Shown: positions 1 to 10,139 of the stretch, one piece after another
How the letters are laid out: each line of letters opens with the position of its first letter
Position numbering within the stretch: the stretch's first letter is position 1
The notes under the pieces: model-generated
Told to the model about the DNA's origin: nothing
The model's input: the letters and a program-made list of their open reading frames with translations, nothing else
The model's database searches: none
Translations under genes and position numbers: made by a program
Assembly: GCA_003427395.1 (NCBI GenBank)
Contig: BFEA01000817.1
Span: 187,135 to 216,636, forward strand
From: Chara braunii
Lineage: Eukaryota > Streptophyta > Charophyceae > Charales > Characeae
Length of the DNA stretch: 29,502 bases
Direction of reading: 5' to 3'

Positions 1-443
1 GGACTACTACAGAGAGAGAGTTGTGACTTGGGACTTGACGACATTGGATCCAGATTCCAGACTTGACATTTGGGATTCAAACATTTCGACGAGGGANTAT
101 TTGGGCCTGTGCCGAAGACTTGGTGTTGACGACATTCCCATCTTCCCCTCCTCTTCGTCTAACCCCCTTCTTCTTCGTCTGTGTATGGTAGGGGCTGGCG
201 CAGTCTTCTTGTGTGAAGCGCCAGACACCATTCACACCATGTAACGAGGATGATGATGTATGTTCAGGGCTGCATTGCAATATTGATTGTTCGGATCATT
301 GGTATCTAAGTCTTCCGCTGTGCTATCTTGTACTTTGTATTGAGAGGTCGGTTCTTATTCTGGTCTGCACGTTACAGTATGCAACAGTTTGGTATCGGAG
401 TGGACCTCTCATTCAGAGGACCCGCTCAATCAATGTGGAAGGG
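1..443 (+). repeat. Diverged LTR-end-like sequence upstream of element 1
   Basis: No gene is seen here. The stretch does not align with the first part of the 3' LTR of element 1. It does contain a primer-binding-site look-alike at 390-400 (TGGTATCGGAG, one mismatch to TGGTATCAGAG), and a weaker one near 298. Just upstream lies a segment (GTGCTATCT, then a T-rich run) resembling the tail of the element 1 LTR. I infer the remnant of a second related LTR and its primer site, lying immediately before element 1. One ambiguous base (n) is at 97. The identity is tentative. Confidence 0.35.
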
Positions 444-846
444 TGAAGGTGGTTCTTCGGAGGTGAAGGGCGCTGTGTGGGATAACAAGGGAGAGTGAGG
501 GAGAAGAGAGAGACGTACCTGGAGGGAGGGAGGAGGTCAGCATTGGTGTTGACATCATCACTCGCTGGTAGTCAAGTTGTGTGGTTGCTTCCATGCTGTA
601 GTTGTAGTGATAGGCTGTAGAGTAGGTAGGGTGCTTGGCGCCATTCAAGAGAGAGAGCTACATTGGGTTATGCTGTTGGTGTGTCCCGTTTGGGCTTGGA
701 CATTGACTCACGATTCTTCTGTATCATTCTCAAATGGATGGTTACTCGGTTCCATTGTGCTATCTGCTCTTGCTATGACTACTTGGACTTCAGTGTGATT
801 TTGCAATCTGGATTTTTGTGCTTCGTCCACATTCATATTCCTGGCA
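444..846 (+). repeat. 5' LTR segment of element 1 (R/U5-side homology)
   Basis: About 403 bp that repeat at 6807-7210 in the same orientation, with roughly twenty differences seen by hand. It ends in CA exactly three bases before the primer-binding site, as expected for a 5' LTR. Homology stops abruptly at about 437-444. If the LTR starts at the TG after the polypurine tract (6167), some 640 bp of this 5' copy are missing or replaced. The alternative is a short 403-bp LTR starting at TG 444. Confidence 0.8.
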
Positions 847-849
847 TTT

Positions 850-861
850 TGGTATCAGAGC
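850..861 (+). other. Primer-binding site, tRNA-iMet type (element 1)
   Basis: TGGTATCAGAGC is complementary to the 3' end of plant initiator-methionine tRNA, the usual primer for minus-strand DNA synthesis in plant LTR retrotransposons. It lies three bases after the LTR's terminal CA, the same spacing as in element 2. Confidence 0.9.
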
Positions 862-1592
862 TGGTTCGATTCGCCACTTACCTTGGTGCACTGGCGTTAT
901 ACAGACTTGGTGCGTTGATGATGCTTCTTCGCAGTTGGTTCTTGTGACGTCAGGCCAGCAATAGGCGCACGACCTGGGTAGAGAGGTGTGCGCCGGAAGG
1001 CTATACGACATTGGATGTCGTGGTTACAGCGGAATGTATGATTGGTGATGAGAGCATGCTGATGTGGCATTAAGCTGAGGTGGCACTGCATTGCGTTGTG
1101 GGTGGTACTGAGGTTACGACCGGTCATCAAATGCACGCTCAGCTCAATTGGTGAGAAATCTGTGGTTGTGGGCAGCTATCTCCAGGTACGTTGTTCCCTT
1201 ACCTTATCTACTCTCTCAATCTCTTCTTACCGCGAGGAAGTGAGTCCAACTTGAGAGTCCTCTGTTTTGGTGAGGTGTCGTGTGCGCGCTACCTTGAGAG
1301 ATGACAATCTTCCCGAAAGCATCTGGAAGGAGAAAGGGCGGTGCCTCTGAAGGGCCCTGGTCGAAGCACTGGGTCACGGTCACCATGCCAACCCAATGGG
1401 AGTAGGTCACACATGCGATGGCTGCTTGTCCATTTTGGCACTATGCTGCGCTATAGAAGTCCTGCCGGGTGTGCCAACCCATAAGAGACGATTACGAGAC
1501 CGTCTATAAATACTTCTGGTTGGGGACTTGGTGTTGATACTGGTTGTGATCGTCGTCCTGACTGCGACGTCCTGAAAGCCCATAAGAGGACT
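862..1592 (+). other. Element 1 leader, no gene seen
   Basis: This is the stretch between primer site and gag. No protein resembling the long Gag N-terminal extension of elements 2 and 3 can be read in any frame. A consensus-like plant TATA motif (TATAAATA) sits at 1505-1512, about 90 bp before the gag reading frame. Whether it is used is unknown. Confidence 0.5.
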
Positions 1593-2467
1593 TTGCAGGA
1601 GGAGGAGGTGATTACTGCTGCATCTTACCTTGAGGGTAAGGCAGCCAAACGGCTAGATGGATTAGTAGCAAAGGCCGGGTACGGACGACGAATGGCAGAC
1701 TGGGCTAAGACCCTTACTTTAGAACAGTTCTTGGAAATGGTAGAAGCTCGCTGGCACAATCCACAGCAGGCACAAATTGCCTCTGATGCGATGCACAGAC
1801 TAGACCAAAGAAAGTTTAAGTCAGTTAGAGAGCTAACGACTACAGTAGAGAGCCTCATCGTAGTTCTCGACATACACTATGATGACCAGGTCTTATTGAC
1901 CTGAGATGTCTCCCAGAGAATCTCAGGAACTTACTAGCCAGCAAGGCTCGCCTCGAGTATCACTCGTTTGAGACACTATCTAGAAAAGCCTTAGACTTAG
2001 AGGCTACCTTAGGAAGTGCTCAGCCTACTCAAGTCGACACAAGGAAGAAGAAGAGTCCACAGGAATGGAAGAAGAAGGGGAGTGAATTGATGATGGTTGA
2101 GTCCGATGGGACTCAAAGTGAGATCGAAGAGCTCACAGACGTGTTGGACTATTCAGAGTACGACGACGAGGAAATCGATGAGGGTAGCACCCTCGCCGCA
2201 GTTGTAAAGACTAAGGCCGGTGGCCGAGGGAAGGGCCATCAAAAGAGTCAAGGGCAGGCCGCCTCCAATCAGACCAAAGTTGCTAATTGGGTCAAGGCAG
2301 GTCTTGATCAAGAAGTGTGGCGGGACCGCCGAGTGCGTGGCGCTTGCATTAACTGTGGTGAATACGGACACACCCTGTATAAGTGCAAGAACGCAAAGGT
2401 CACGCAGAAGATACCTCCTAAGATGGGGGCACCTTCTTCCCAGGCTTCTAGCTCGGGAAACACGTAA
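1593..2467 (+). pseudogene. gag: gag of element 1 (capsid and CCHC zinc knuckle), frameshifted
   Basis: Gag is the structural protein that packages retrotransposon RNA. The first part (1593-1904) aligns by eye with the Gag middle region of element 2 (shared pattern LxLxQFLxxxxxRxxD). The frame has no ATG at its start; the first in-frame ATG is at 1692. The reading frame breaks near 1895: the original frame stops at 1902-1904, and the continuation (RCLPENLRNLL...) is read one frame over to 2467. An acidic and lysine/glycine-rich linker is followed by a zinc knuckle, C-x2-C-x4-H-x4-C, at about 2346-2387 ([14 protein letters not shown]), intact and expected to bind nucleic acid. The N-terminal part seen in element 2 is missing. 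The calls are firm for gag, weaker for the start. Confidence 0.85.
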
Positions 2468-3635
2468 GGCCGGTGGAAGTTTAGCTGCTTCTACTCAAGG
2501 TGAAGTGGGCCAGATACCCTCCCCACTTCATGAGCAGGCCATAGCTAATAACTCTTTAGTCACCCTGCAGACTCATCCAGACCAAACCATGCTCTGTACG
2601 TTGGATGTGTCTGAAGCTTTAGAAGATTTGGAAAGTGAGTGGTCAAGTAAGGACCCTCGTGAATCTTGGGTGGCACTAAGGAAAGGTCCTAGAGGGGAAC
2701 ATTTCGTTGTGGAAGTTGATGTAGGAGGCCGCAAATGTGGTGCCTTCATAGACATCGCCTCCACGTGGAACTACATAAGTCGCGACTGTTTGGAAAGGTT
2801 GCACCTACAGGACCGGGTACAACACCTTAGAAGACCCGTAGCATCTACTTTGGCCAATAAGGAGCGCATGATTGTCACAGACTATATCAAGGATGTAGTC
2901 TGCACCTTCTCCTATGGAGGAGGGGAACTTAATCACAAGATTTCGTTTCTGGTTAGCGACGACTTACCGTTTGATATGCTGTTAGGAATGTACTACCTTG
3001 AGGTTGCCAAGCCCCAGTTTGACTGGGACAAGAAGGTGCTAAAGCATAAGTTGCTTGATGGAAGAACAGTTAGACTGACTAAGTTCAAAGCTAGTAGTAT
3101 AATTGATACCTATGGCTGCTTGTGTGCATCAGCATTCTATAACTATTATAAACAGAACCAAGAGGAGGGTATGTACCTAGTGTATGTTTCTGAGAAAGGG
3201 GCGGCCGTTAAAACACCCCCAGAGATAGAACACGTCGTTGCTAAGTTCCCTGATCTGTTTAAGGAGCCTACAGGAGTCGTAGAGAGAGAGATTGTCCTCG
3301 CCATAAAAATCATTCCAGGGAGTAAAACCCCAAAGGGAAGGATCTATAGGATGGCTCCGACCGAGTTGGACGAGCTCCGGCGACAACTGAAAGAGCTTAC
3401 AGAGAAGGGATGGATCCGGCCGAGTACTTCCCCCTACGGATCTCCAGTACTATTTGTACCAAAGAAGGGGGGTACATTGAGGATGTGCATTGATTATAGA
3501 GGCCTCAATGCCATCACAGTAAAGAACGCAGAGCCTCTACCTCGCATATACGACCTATTGGATAGGGTGCAGGGATGTAAGTACTATAGCAAGATAGACT
3601 TGAAATTCGACTACGATCATTGCAATAAGACCTGA
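2468..3635 (+). pseudogene. pol: pol of element 1, part 1: aspartic protease and RT fingers
   Basis: This frame is open from 2220, but the element protein only makes sense in it from about 2468, where it takes over from gag. The retropepsin-like protease should cleave the polyprotein. Its catalytic motif would read D-S/T-G; here residues from 2751 read [10 protein letters not shown], so the Ser-Gly after the catalytic Asp is lost. The flap-distal LLGM motif is followed by YY rather than DW/DY. A linker leads to the RT N-terminus: EKGWIRPS near 3405, then [19 protein letters not shown], and [13 protein letters not shown]. The frame breaks near 3615, where the expected SGYHQI motif becomes FDYDH, then ends at TGA 3633-3635. 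The protease is very likely dead. Confidence 0.88.
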
Positions 3636-4503
3636 GGATCAGCACAAGACTGCTTTTCAGACCAGATACGGTCTGTATGAGTTTGTAGTGATGCCCTTTG
3701 GCCTTTGCAATGCGTTGGGTACATTCCAACACGCCATGAATAGGATCTTCCATGACCACTTAGATAAGTTTGTCGTAGTCTACCTAGACGATATTCTTAT
3801 CTTTAGTAAGTCTGTCGAAGAGCATGCACAACACGTTGAGACTGTACTTTCACTCTTGCGGCAGCACAAGTATAAGGTAAACCTAGAGAAATGTGAGTTC
3901 GGACGCACTAAGATCTTATGCTTGGGTCATGAAGTATCCGCGGATGGTATTAGGTCGGAAGATGCGAAGGTGGCTAGTATCAGGGATTGGCCACGACCTC
4001 AGATTGTTACTGAGGTCAGATCTTTCTTAGGAATGTGCGGCTACTATAGGAACTTCGTAAAGAACTATTCTACAGTCGCCTCTCCTTTGATTGATCTAAC
4101 TCGACTTGACACGCCGTGGGAGTGGAGTGATGAGTGCGAGGCTGCTTTCAAACGATTGAAGCATGCACTCATGAATCATGAGGTTCTTATGGTGCCCGAT
4201 CCTGAGAAGCCATTCATAGTGACCACTGACGCAAGCCAATACGGCATTGGCGCAATGCTGGCTCAACAGGATGGGAAAAAGTTGAGACCGATTGAGTACA
4301 TGAGCAAAAAGATGCCATCAAAGAAACTGGCAAAGTCCACCTATGAAAGGGAACTCTATGCTCTTTACAAAACACTTGTTCATTGGAGGCACTTCCTGTT
4401 GGGACTTTTCTACTTGAGAACTGACCATCAGACCCTCAAATGGATCAAGACTCAACCGGCTCTTTCTGATGCACTCAAGCGTTGGATTGAGGTCATAGAT
4501 TAG
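3616..4503 (+). pseudogene. pol: pol of element 1, part 2: RT palm and RNase H
   Basis: This continues RT one frame over from the break near 3615 ([15 protein letters not shown], then VMPFGL). The polymerase catalytic motif YLDD is at 3781-3792, intact. RT thumb and connection (LGHEVSADGI, SFLGMCGYYRNFV) are followed by RNase H with TDAS at about 4225 (catalytic Asp at 4228-4230), YEREL and RTDHQTLKW, so the acidic residues look present. The frame ends at TAG 4501-4503, where elements 2 and 3 suggest a Gln (IDQYDF). A single C-to-T change of CAG would explain it, because the same frame continues straight into the next piece. Confidence 0.9.
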
Positions 4504-6129
4504 TATGACTTCAAGCTAGAGTATCTGAAGGGAGAGTACAACAAAGTTGCAGATGCGTTGTCACGTAGAGCAGACTACCTAGGGGCGCTAGTTTCTGAGT
4601 TTGGTGTATCTGAGGAACTAACTCGATCACTGGTGGGAGCCTATCAGGAAGACCCTGTCACGATGGACATCATACGCAAACTTCAGGCGAAAGACAAGGC
4701 CACAAAAGATGAGTTTGTGATGGTGGACGGGCTTCTCTTTCTTGATAAGGCCGGGTGTAAAAGATTAGTGATTCCATCTAGTGAACGTTTGCGTAGTTTG
4801 TTTCTAGGAGAATGTCATGACGCAACCGGACACTTTGGTTACAAAAAGACGAGTGCTAATCTAGTACAACAATTTTGGTGGCCTGGGATGCTAGAAGATG
4901 GAAAGAAATATATGGAGACCTGTCAGGTCCGTCAGCGGGATAAGCCGCGAACTCAAGCACCGTTGGGGTTGCTAAAGCCCTTGCCTATCCCCGCTGGTCC
5001 AGGACAGAGTGTTTCCATGGATTTCATGGACACCCTGGTGACTAGTAAGAGTGGCAAGAGGCACATCTTTATCATCATTGATCGATTCACCAAATACGCT
5101 AGACTAATTGCCATGCCAGAGACCGCAAGGACTGACCACATCATCAAGTTGTTCATGGACAACTGGGTGCGTGATTTTGGTTTACCAAAGTCAATCGTTA
5201 GTGACAGACATGTCCGCTTCACAAGTGAGCTGTGGAAGAAGACTGTTGAACAGATGGGCAGTCAACTTCAGATGACTTTAGGGAATCATCCCGAAGCCAA
5301 CGGACAGGCTGAGCAAATGAACAGAGTTGTACAACACCTGCTGAGGCATTACATCAAGCCCAGTCAGGATGATTGGGATGAGAAGTTGCCTCTCATCGCC
5401 AGCTTGTACAACAACGCTGTACACAGCAGTACCGGCGTTAGTCCTAGTCAACTGCACTTGGGATGGAAGCCTAGATCAGCTCTAGACTTCCTCCTACCTG
5501 AAAACCGGCCCTCTGCAACTCCAGGCACACTTGAGTATGGTGTGCAGTATGAGAAGTTGCTGCAGCAAGCTGTCGAGCACATCAAGAAAGCTCAGCAGGC
5601 AATGATTGCTTCTGAGAACAAACATCGTCGACAGTCCTCATTTCAGGTAGGGGAACGTGTCTGGGTCAAGGCTAGTGAGCTAGGACAGGAATTCGGAATC
5701 TCTCGCAAACTAATGCCTCAGTATTTTGGTCCATGGGAAGTCCTGGATATAGTTGGGGATGAGATGGATGGTCCTACCTACGTTATCCGTATCCCTGGTC
5801 ATCTGCGCACTCACCCTGTCTTTCATGCCTCAAAGCTTGCACCTTTCGCTAAGACAGATCAATTCCCTTCAAGGAGATCGATGCTGCCCCCAACCATAGA
5901 TGGCCAAGTGGACATCGACGACATTGTGGATCACAGAGACCTGCCTGTTCCAAAGCCATTGGGTAGAGGAAAACCTCCCAAACCCAAGCGAAAATATCTC
6001 CTCAAATTCAGGCATCATACAGATCCAAAAGAAGATCGGTGGTTTACCAAAGAGGAACTGATTGACACAACTCCTCAAGTGGTGGCAGAATATGAAAGGA
6101 TGTTAAAAGGGAAGGCACCTGCGAAGTAA
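4504..6129 (+). pseudogene. pol: pol of element 1, part 3: integrase with chromodomain-like tail
   Basis: Same frame as the RNase H piece, open from 4504 to TAA 6127-6129. The RNase H end (VADALSRRADYL) leads into integrase. The zinc-binding HHCC module has both His (4816-4818 and 4831-4833) and the first Cys (4921-4923), but the second Cys is Arg (CGT at 4930-4932). The DDE core is intact: Asp at 5020, Asp at 5203, Glu at 5311, with 35 residues between the last two, the classical D-x35-E. The GPY/F module follows (YFGPWEVL, then HPVFHASKL). The last ~70 residues (DIDDIVDHRD ... KYLLKF ... RWFTKEEL ... YERM) resemble a chromodomain, which in chromoviruses targets integration to heterochromatin. 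Confidence 0.92.
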
Positions 6130-6153
6130 GCATCTCAGCGGACTTTCGAAGCT

Positions 6154-6166
6154 AAGGGGGATGGAA
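6154..6166 (+). other. Polypurine tract of element 1
   Basis: AAGGGGGATGGAA is 25 bp after the pol stop codon and directly before a TG. It is the expected primer for plus-strand DNA synthesis and marks the start of the 3' LTR at 6167. Confidence 0.75.
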
Positions 6167-7210
6167 TGTGAGGATTGAGCCCTCAAGAAGGGGCCTTGCC
6201 ATGATGTACATGTTTTGGGCTAAGGCCCCAGCAAGCCTCGTGCCCGCCCTAAGTGAAGGCGGGCTTGCAAATCAACAAGAGCCCTTTGTGCAAACATTTC
6301 ACGAAGTGGGGTCCATACAGTTGCAGCACGCCAGTTGGTTGGAGTGCACCGAGTATCGGATCTTTGCAAGTGCAGAAATCCCAGGGCCCCTGAGTTGGTT
6401 AGGCCCTGGGCACATAAACGTGAGGCCGACAATGCATGCTGGATATAGAGGCCGAAAATGCCAATGGGAAACCGGTCCACTATCTGAATCTGGCCGCAGG
6501 CCTTGATGAAAGGGGGGGCAACTACACATCCTGGGCCCCAACCGCATTGGGCCGGGGTACAGGTACTGGGGCCCAGGCGCAGGCTCAAGGGAGGCCGCCC
6601 ACACGCAACACTGGCATATAGGCAGGGAGGGCGAGTGGGCAGGAATCTTGGCCATTGCGGGCAATGCCGGCACGCTGCGCGGATGCGAGGTGCTGAGCTG
6701 CGCTAGGCTGAGGTAGAGGCAGGCTAGCGCTAAGCGGTAGAGCGTTGCCTGGGCGCAGGGCGCTGGCAGCCATAGTCAGGCTGCCTGTGGGCGCAAAGGA
6801 GGAAGGGCGAAGGTGGTTCTTCGGAGGTGAAGGGCGCTGTGTGGCATAACAAGGGGGAGTGAGGGAGAAGAGAGAGACATATCTGGAGGGAGGGAGGAGG
6901 TCGGCATTGGTGTTGACATCATCACTCGCTTGTAGTCAAGTTGTCTGGTTGCTTCCATGCTGTAGTTGTAGTGATAGGCTGTAGAGTAGGTAGGACGCCT
7001 GGCGCCATTGAAGAGAGAGAGCTACATTGGGTTATGCTGTTGGTGTGGCCCGTTTGGGCTTGGACATTGACTCACGATTCTTTTGCATCGTTCTCAAATG
7101 GATGGTTACTCGGTTCCATTGTGCTATCTGCTCTTGCTTTGACTACTTGGACTTCAGTGTGATTTTGCAATCTGGATTGCTGTGCTTCGTCCACATTCAT
7201 GTTCCTTGCA
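6167..7210 (+). repeat. 3' LTR of element 1
   Basis: It starts TGTGAGG after the polypurine tract and ends CCTTGCA at 7210, where AT-rich flanking DNA begins; 1044 bp. Only the last ~404 bp (6807-7210) recur in the 5' copy. The first 640 bp are GC-rich with many GGCC/GGGC words and no open gene. If instead the LTR is only 404 bp, the purine-rich run at 6795-6806 would be the polypurine tract; the position of the 6154 tract close to pol favours the long version. Confidence 0.7.
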
Positions 7211-7491
7211 CAAAACAATAAATGAAGAAAATGGGAATTAATTCAAAATATATTATTTTGATTTGGAGTAATTTATTCGAGATTAATTCGAAAATTTGAA
7301 AAGGATTTCGCAGGAGAAAAGGAGGAAACATTAAATTTTCAGGAATGAAATAAATGCTGAAGATGTCGAAAAAAAAAAAATTAATTTCAAAAAAATTAAT
7401 TTTGGTTAAATTTATTCGAAATTAATTTTGGGGTATGAAAAACGTGAAATTTCAAAAGGAATTAAGTAAAATATTCCCGAAGTTCGAGGAT
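7211..7491. other. AT-rich host tract, left part
   Basis: No gene. It is a low-complexity stretch rich in AATTAATTC, TTCGAAATT and A-runs. The words GGAATTAAGTAAAAT and TTCGAAATT recur just beyond the other end of element 2 (16320-16500), so the two pieces look like one tract split by that insertion. Confidence 0.6.
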
Positions 7492-7622
7492 TGCAATGAA
7501 CCCAGATCGTGAAGATAGTCGTCAACAATGCAAGCCCAGATGAATGTCAACCAGCTTATGATTACCAATAGTCAAAATCACGCCCAGACAGAATGAGATG
7601 AGATAATCATACACAGACGAAG

Positions 7623-7794
7623 AGAGAGGAGGGAGATTAGACAAAGGAGAGGAAATAGGCCCACTCCTGCTTCGGGCTCCCTCCTCAATCACCACCTCAA
7701 TAATCAANAGAGAGGAGGGAGATTAGACAAAGGAGAGGAAATAGGCCCACTCCTGCTTCGGGCTCCCTCCTCAATCACCACCTCAATAATCAAT
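7623..7794. repeat. 86-bp tandem duplication inside the left LTR
   Basis: Two near-identical 86-bp copies start at 7623 and 7709 (AGAGAGGAGGGAG...). The right LTR has one copy only, and 86 bp is exactly the length difference between the two LTRs. An ambiguous base sits at the junction (7708), so a read-joining artefact is possible. Confidence 0.85.
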
Positions 7795-8403
7795 AGTCTG
7801 GACAAGTATCTGAAGTAATCTCAATGTGCCACGTGGCACGTCTAATTAGTCCCTCATTAGTGTTGGAGCAATGTTGACATGAAGACCATCAGGTATGCAT
7901 CCACGATCTCTCCACAGTCCCGATCTCCTCCCAAATGACGATAATCAGAACAGCAATACAAGTCACGTAGCTTCGCTTCGTCAGAACACGTGGCAGCAGC
8001 CACGTCAGCCAATGGTACACGTGGCAGCAGCCACATCAGCGACAGCGCATGGCAGCTGCCACGTCAGTATGCCAAGAAGATAGGTGCAAGCCAGCCACCA
8101 TGCCAGACCAGCAGCGCCTCGCCGAATCACAATGCCAGCGTCGCAGCGTCGAGCCAGCGTTGAAGTCAATGAGTGAAGTCAGCATCAACGCAAGAAAGAA
8201 TGAATTTCAAAGTCAGGGAGGTCAATGCTTAAGTAACGTTGACTCGGGGTCCGGACCCCGGATGCTGCAACCTCTAGCCGTCCAGATCTTGATGCAAACG
8301 AAGGCCCGGATTGGCCTGAAACTGAATTCCCTTCGGCCTGGATGCTTGTCTGGGTACCTGCGCACAACAAGTGAGTGTATCCAACGAAGGGCTTGGGCAC
8401 AGT

Positions 8404-8440
8404 ACCTTTGACTTTATAGTTGACTTTGACTCTTGACTTT
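8404..8440 (-). promoter_or_regulatory. TTGACT (W-box core) cluster with TATA-like word, left LTR
   Basis: TTGACT occurs at 8408, 8420, 8426 and 8433. The same four are kept in the right LTR at 16102-16132. TTGAC(C/T) is the core bound by plant WRKY factors. On the transcribed strand the cluster is 150-180 bp into the LTR, a plausible U3 promoter position, and CTATAAA lies between the first two. Function is inferred only. Confidence 0.45.
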
Positions 8441-8590
8441 CCCGGGTGCAGCGTTTGGTCACACAGCCAAACGCGACAGACTCAGGCCTGGGCGTGTCCT
8501 GGTCACACAGCCGAGCGCAGACCAACTTTGGTCTTCGTTGCCTGGGGCCGAGTTTTGGGCCCCAGACTACCTTTGAACAGGGTTACTGCA

Positions 8591-8603
8591 TTCCTGCCGG
8601 CCC
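8591..8603 (-). other. Polypurine-tract position of element 2
   Basis: On the minus strand GGGCCGGCAGGAA lies directly before the 3' LTR's TG. Element 3 has the closely similar AGGCCGGCGGGAG in the same place after pol, which supports a conserved plus-strand priming site even though the tract is only partly purine. Confidence 0.5.
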
Positions 8604-8629
8604 ATTTTCGAGTTCCACCGTAGAAATTC

Positions 8630-9990
8630 TTAAGACTTTAACACTCGTTCATACGCAGCAACAATATCAGGAGCAGTTTCAAGTAGTTCTCTTTTACTAA
8701 ACCATATGTCCTCAGATGGTGCCTGAGACTTAAAACGTACCTTGAACTGCTTCTGAGGTCGTCCACGTGCTCCCGTAGAGAAGTATCCATGCTCTATGAT
8801 TCTGTCTACTTCATATCTGCCTTCCATAGATGGCGGAATCATAGAGGGTCTGTTTGGAAATTCATTCCCTTCTACATAGGGCAACAGTTTGGACGCGTGA
8901 AAGACGGGATATGTTTTGAGATGAGGGGGGATATCAATGCGATAAGACGGTCCCTCTGCATTTCCTATTACTTTGAGAACTTCCCAGGGTCCAAAATAGA
9001 CAGGCAGAAGTTTCTGAGACACATCTTCTTCTAAGGAAAACTCTTTGGACTTTACCCAGACGAAATCACCTTCCTTAAAGGTAGATGGTCGACGATGTTT
9101 ATTCGCTTGTTCGATCATCTGGTCCTGAGCTTTCTTTAAATTATCTTTTACCTTCTTTATGTCTTCTTGAAACAAAATTGCATACTCTCGTGTCCCTGGA
9201 GGTAACCTAAGGAACCGGTCTCGCGTTAACACGTCAATGGGACGCCTAGGTTTCCACCCCTTGTGCAGTGCATTTGGTGTACGACCTGTAGCGGTGTGAA
9301 CACTGCTATTATATGCACTGGCTATCTTGGGTAAGTTCTCATCCCAATCAATTTGATCAGGTCTTACATACATGCGCAAAAGTTGTTGGCACAATCGGTT
9401 CATTTGTTCACTTTGCCCATTTGTTTCAGGGTGTCGCCCTGACGACATGGTCAAACATGTGTCATATGCCTCCATCAGCTTTTGCCATGGAATACTTGTG
9501 AACCTGGCATCTCGATCAGATACAATGGATAAAGGAAAACCATACTCAGTTACCCATTTCATCTGAAATTTCTGGATCACAAGTTCAGTCCTTGCTTCAG
9601 CAGGTAAGGGAATAAACATGGCATATTTAGAGAAACGGTCCACAATCACCATTACTTGACTATTACCGTTGCGACTTTTAACCAGACTCATAAAATCAAT
9701 TGAGATGGACTCACTTGGTTCGCTTGGTATAGGTAATGGCCTGAGAAGTCCAAGAGGATTCGCATGCATCGGCTTGTTTCTCTGACACACCAGACAGGTA
9801 CGTATATAAGTTCGTACGTCTTCTCTTAATCCCTTCCATTCGAAGCGTTCTCTAGTCTCTACGTAAGTTTTCTTGAATCCAAAGTGTCCTTCAAAGTCAT
9901 GACATTCCCCAATCGGCAGACTCTTAATTTTTTTTTTGGTGAGGAATACACAATCTTTGTTCTGTTTGGTCTATCAAGAAAAGCAAACCA
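8630..9990 (-). pseudogene. pol: Integrase of element 2 with chromodomain-like tail
   Basis: The C-terminal 386 codons (9790 down to 8630) are open; the N-terminal zinc module continues upstream in the same frame to about 9975, where the frame breaks. HHCC is complete: GECHDFEGHFG and CLVCQRN. The DDE core is complete: D in ISIDFM, D in VSDRDARF, E in GQSEQMNR, with 35 residues between the last two. The GPY/F module (YFGPWEVL ... HPVFHASKL) is followed by a chromodomain-like tail (YEVDRIIEHG ... KQFKVRF ... WFSKREL ... AAYERV). Of the three integrases here it is the best preserved. A run of ten T at 9928-9937 on the plus strand lies just inside the N-terminal part. Confidence 0.92.
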
Positions 9991-10139
9991 TCAGCTATTC
10001 TATAGTTGGGTAATTGGGAAGGATCTTGTGCAAGGACATCCATGATTGGCTTCCAAATTGGATCAGTAGGGTATCCTTGACGAATCTTATCTTTAAGTCA
10101 TTCCCAACATCCAAGTATGAGACAATTGTACCAAAGAAG

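Larger units (their letters stand above)
444..7210 (+). mobile_element. Element 1: decayed Ty3/gypsy LTR retrotransposon
   Basis: A plus-strand gypsy element in the order LTR segment, primer site, gag, protease, RT, RNase H, integrase, polypurine tract, 3' LTR. Pol order (integrase after RNase H) and the chromodomain-like integrase tail place it in Ty3/gypsy, probably the chromovirus branch. It is non-autonomous now: gag is frameshifted near 1895, RT near 3615, RNase H ends at a TAG at 4501-4503, and the protease active-site motif is lost. The shared LTR part (444-846 against 6807-7210) differs at roughly 5 percent of positions by hand alignment. The two LTRs are not full-length copies of one another; see the separate LTR entries. 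Confidence 0.9.
7492..8590 (-). repeat. 3' LTR of element 2 (left copy)
   Basis: The ends are TGCAATGAACCC and GGGTTACTGCA (TG...CA with short inverted ends). It is 1099 bp, 86 bp longer than the right copy because of an internal tandem duplication at 7623-7794. It contains a perfect palindrome, GTGCCACGTGGCAC, near 7827, several CACGTG/CCACGTCA words at 7980-8070, and four TTGACT words at 8408-8438. On the minus strand CTATAAA lies inside that TTGACT cluster. Confidence 0.93.

Noticed and set aside
2087-2480. Programmed gag-pol frameshift in element 1
   Set aside because: Element 2 has knuckle and protease in one frame and no slippery site stands out, so the frame change is more simply an indel.
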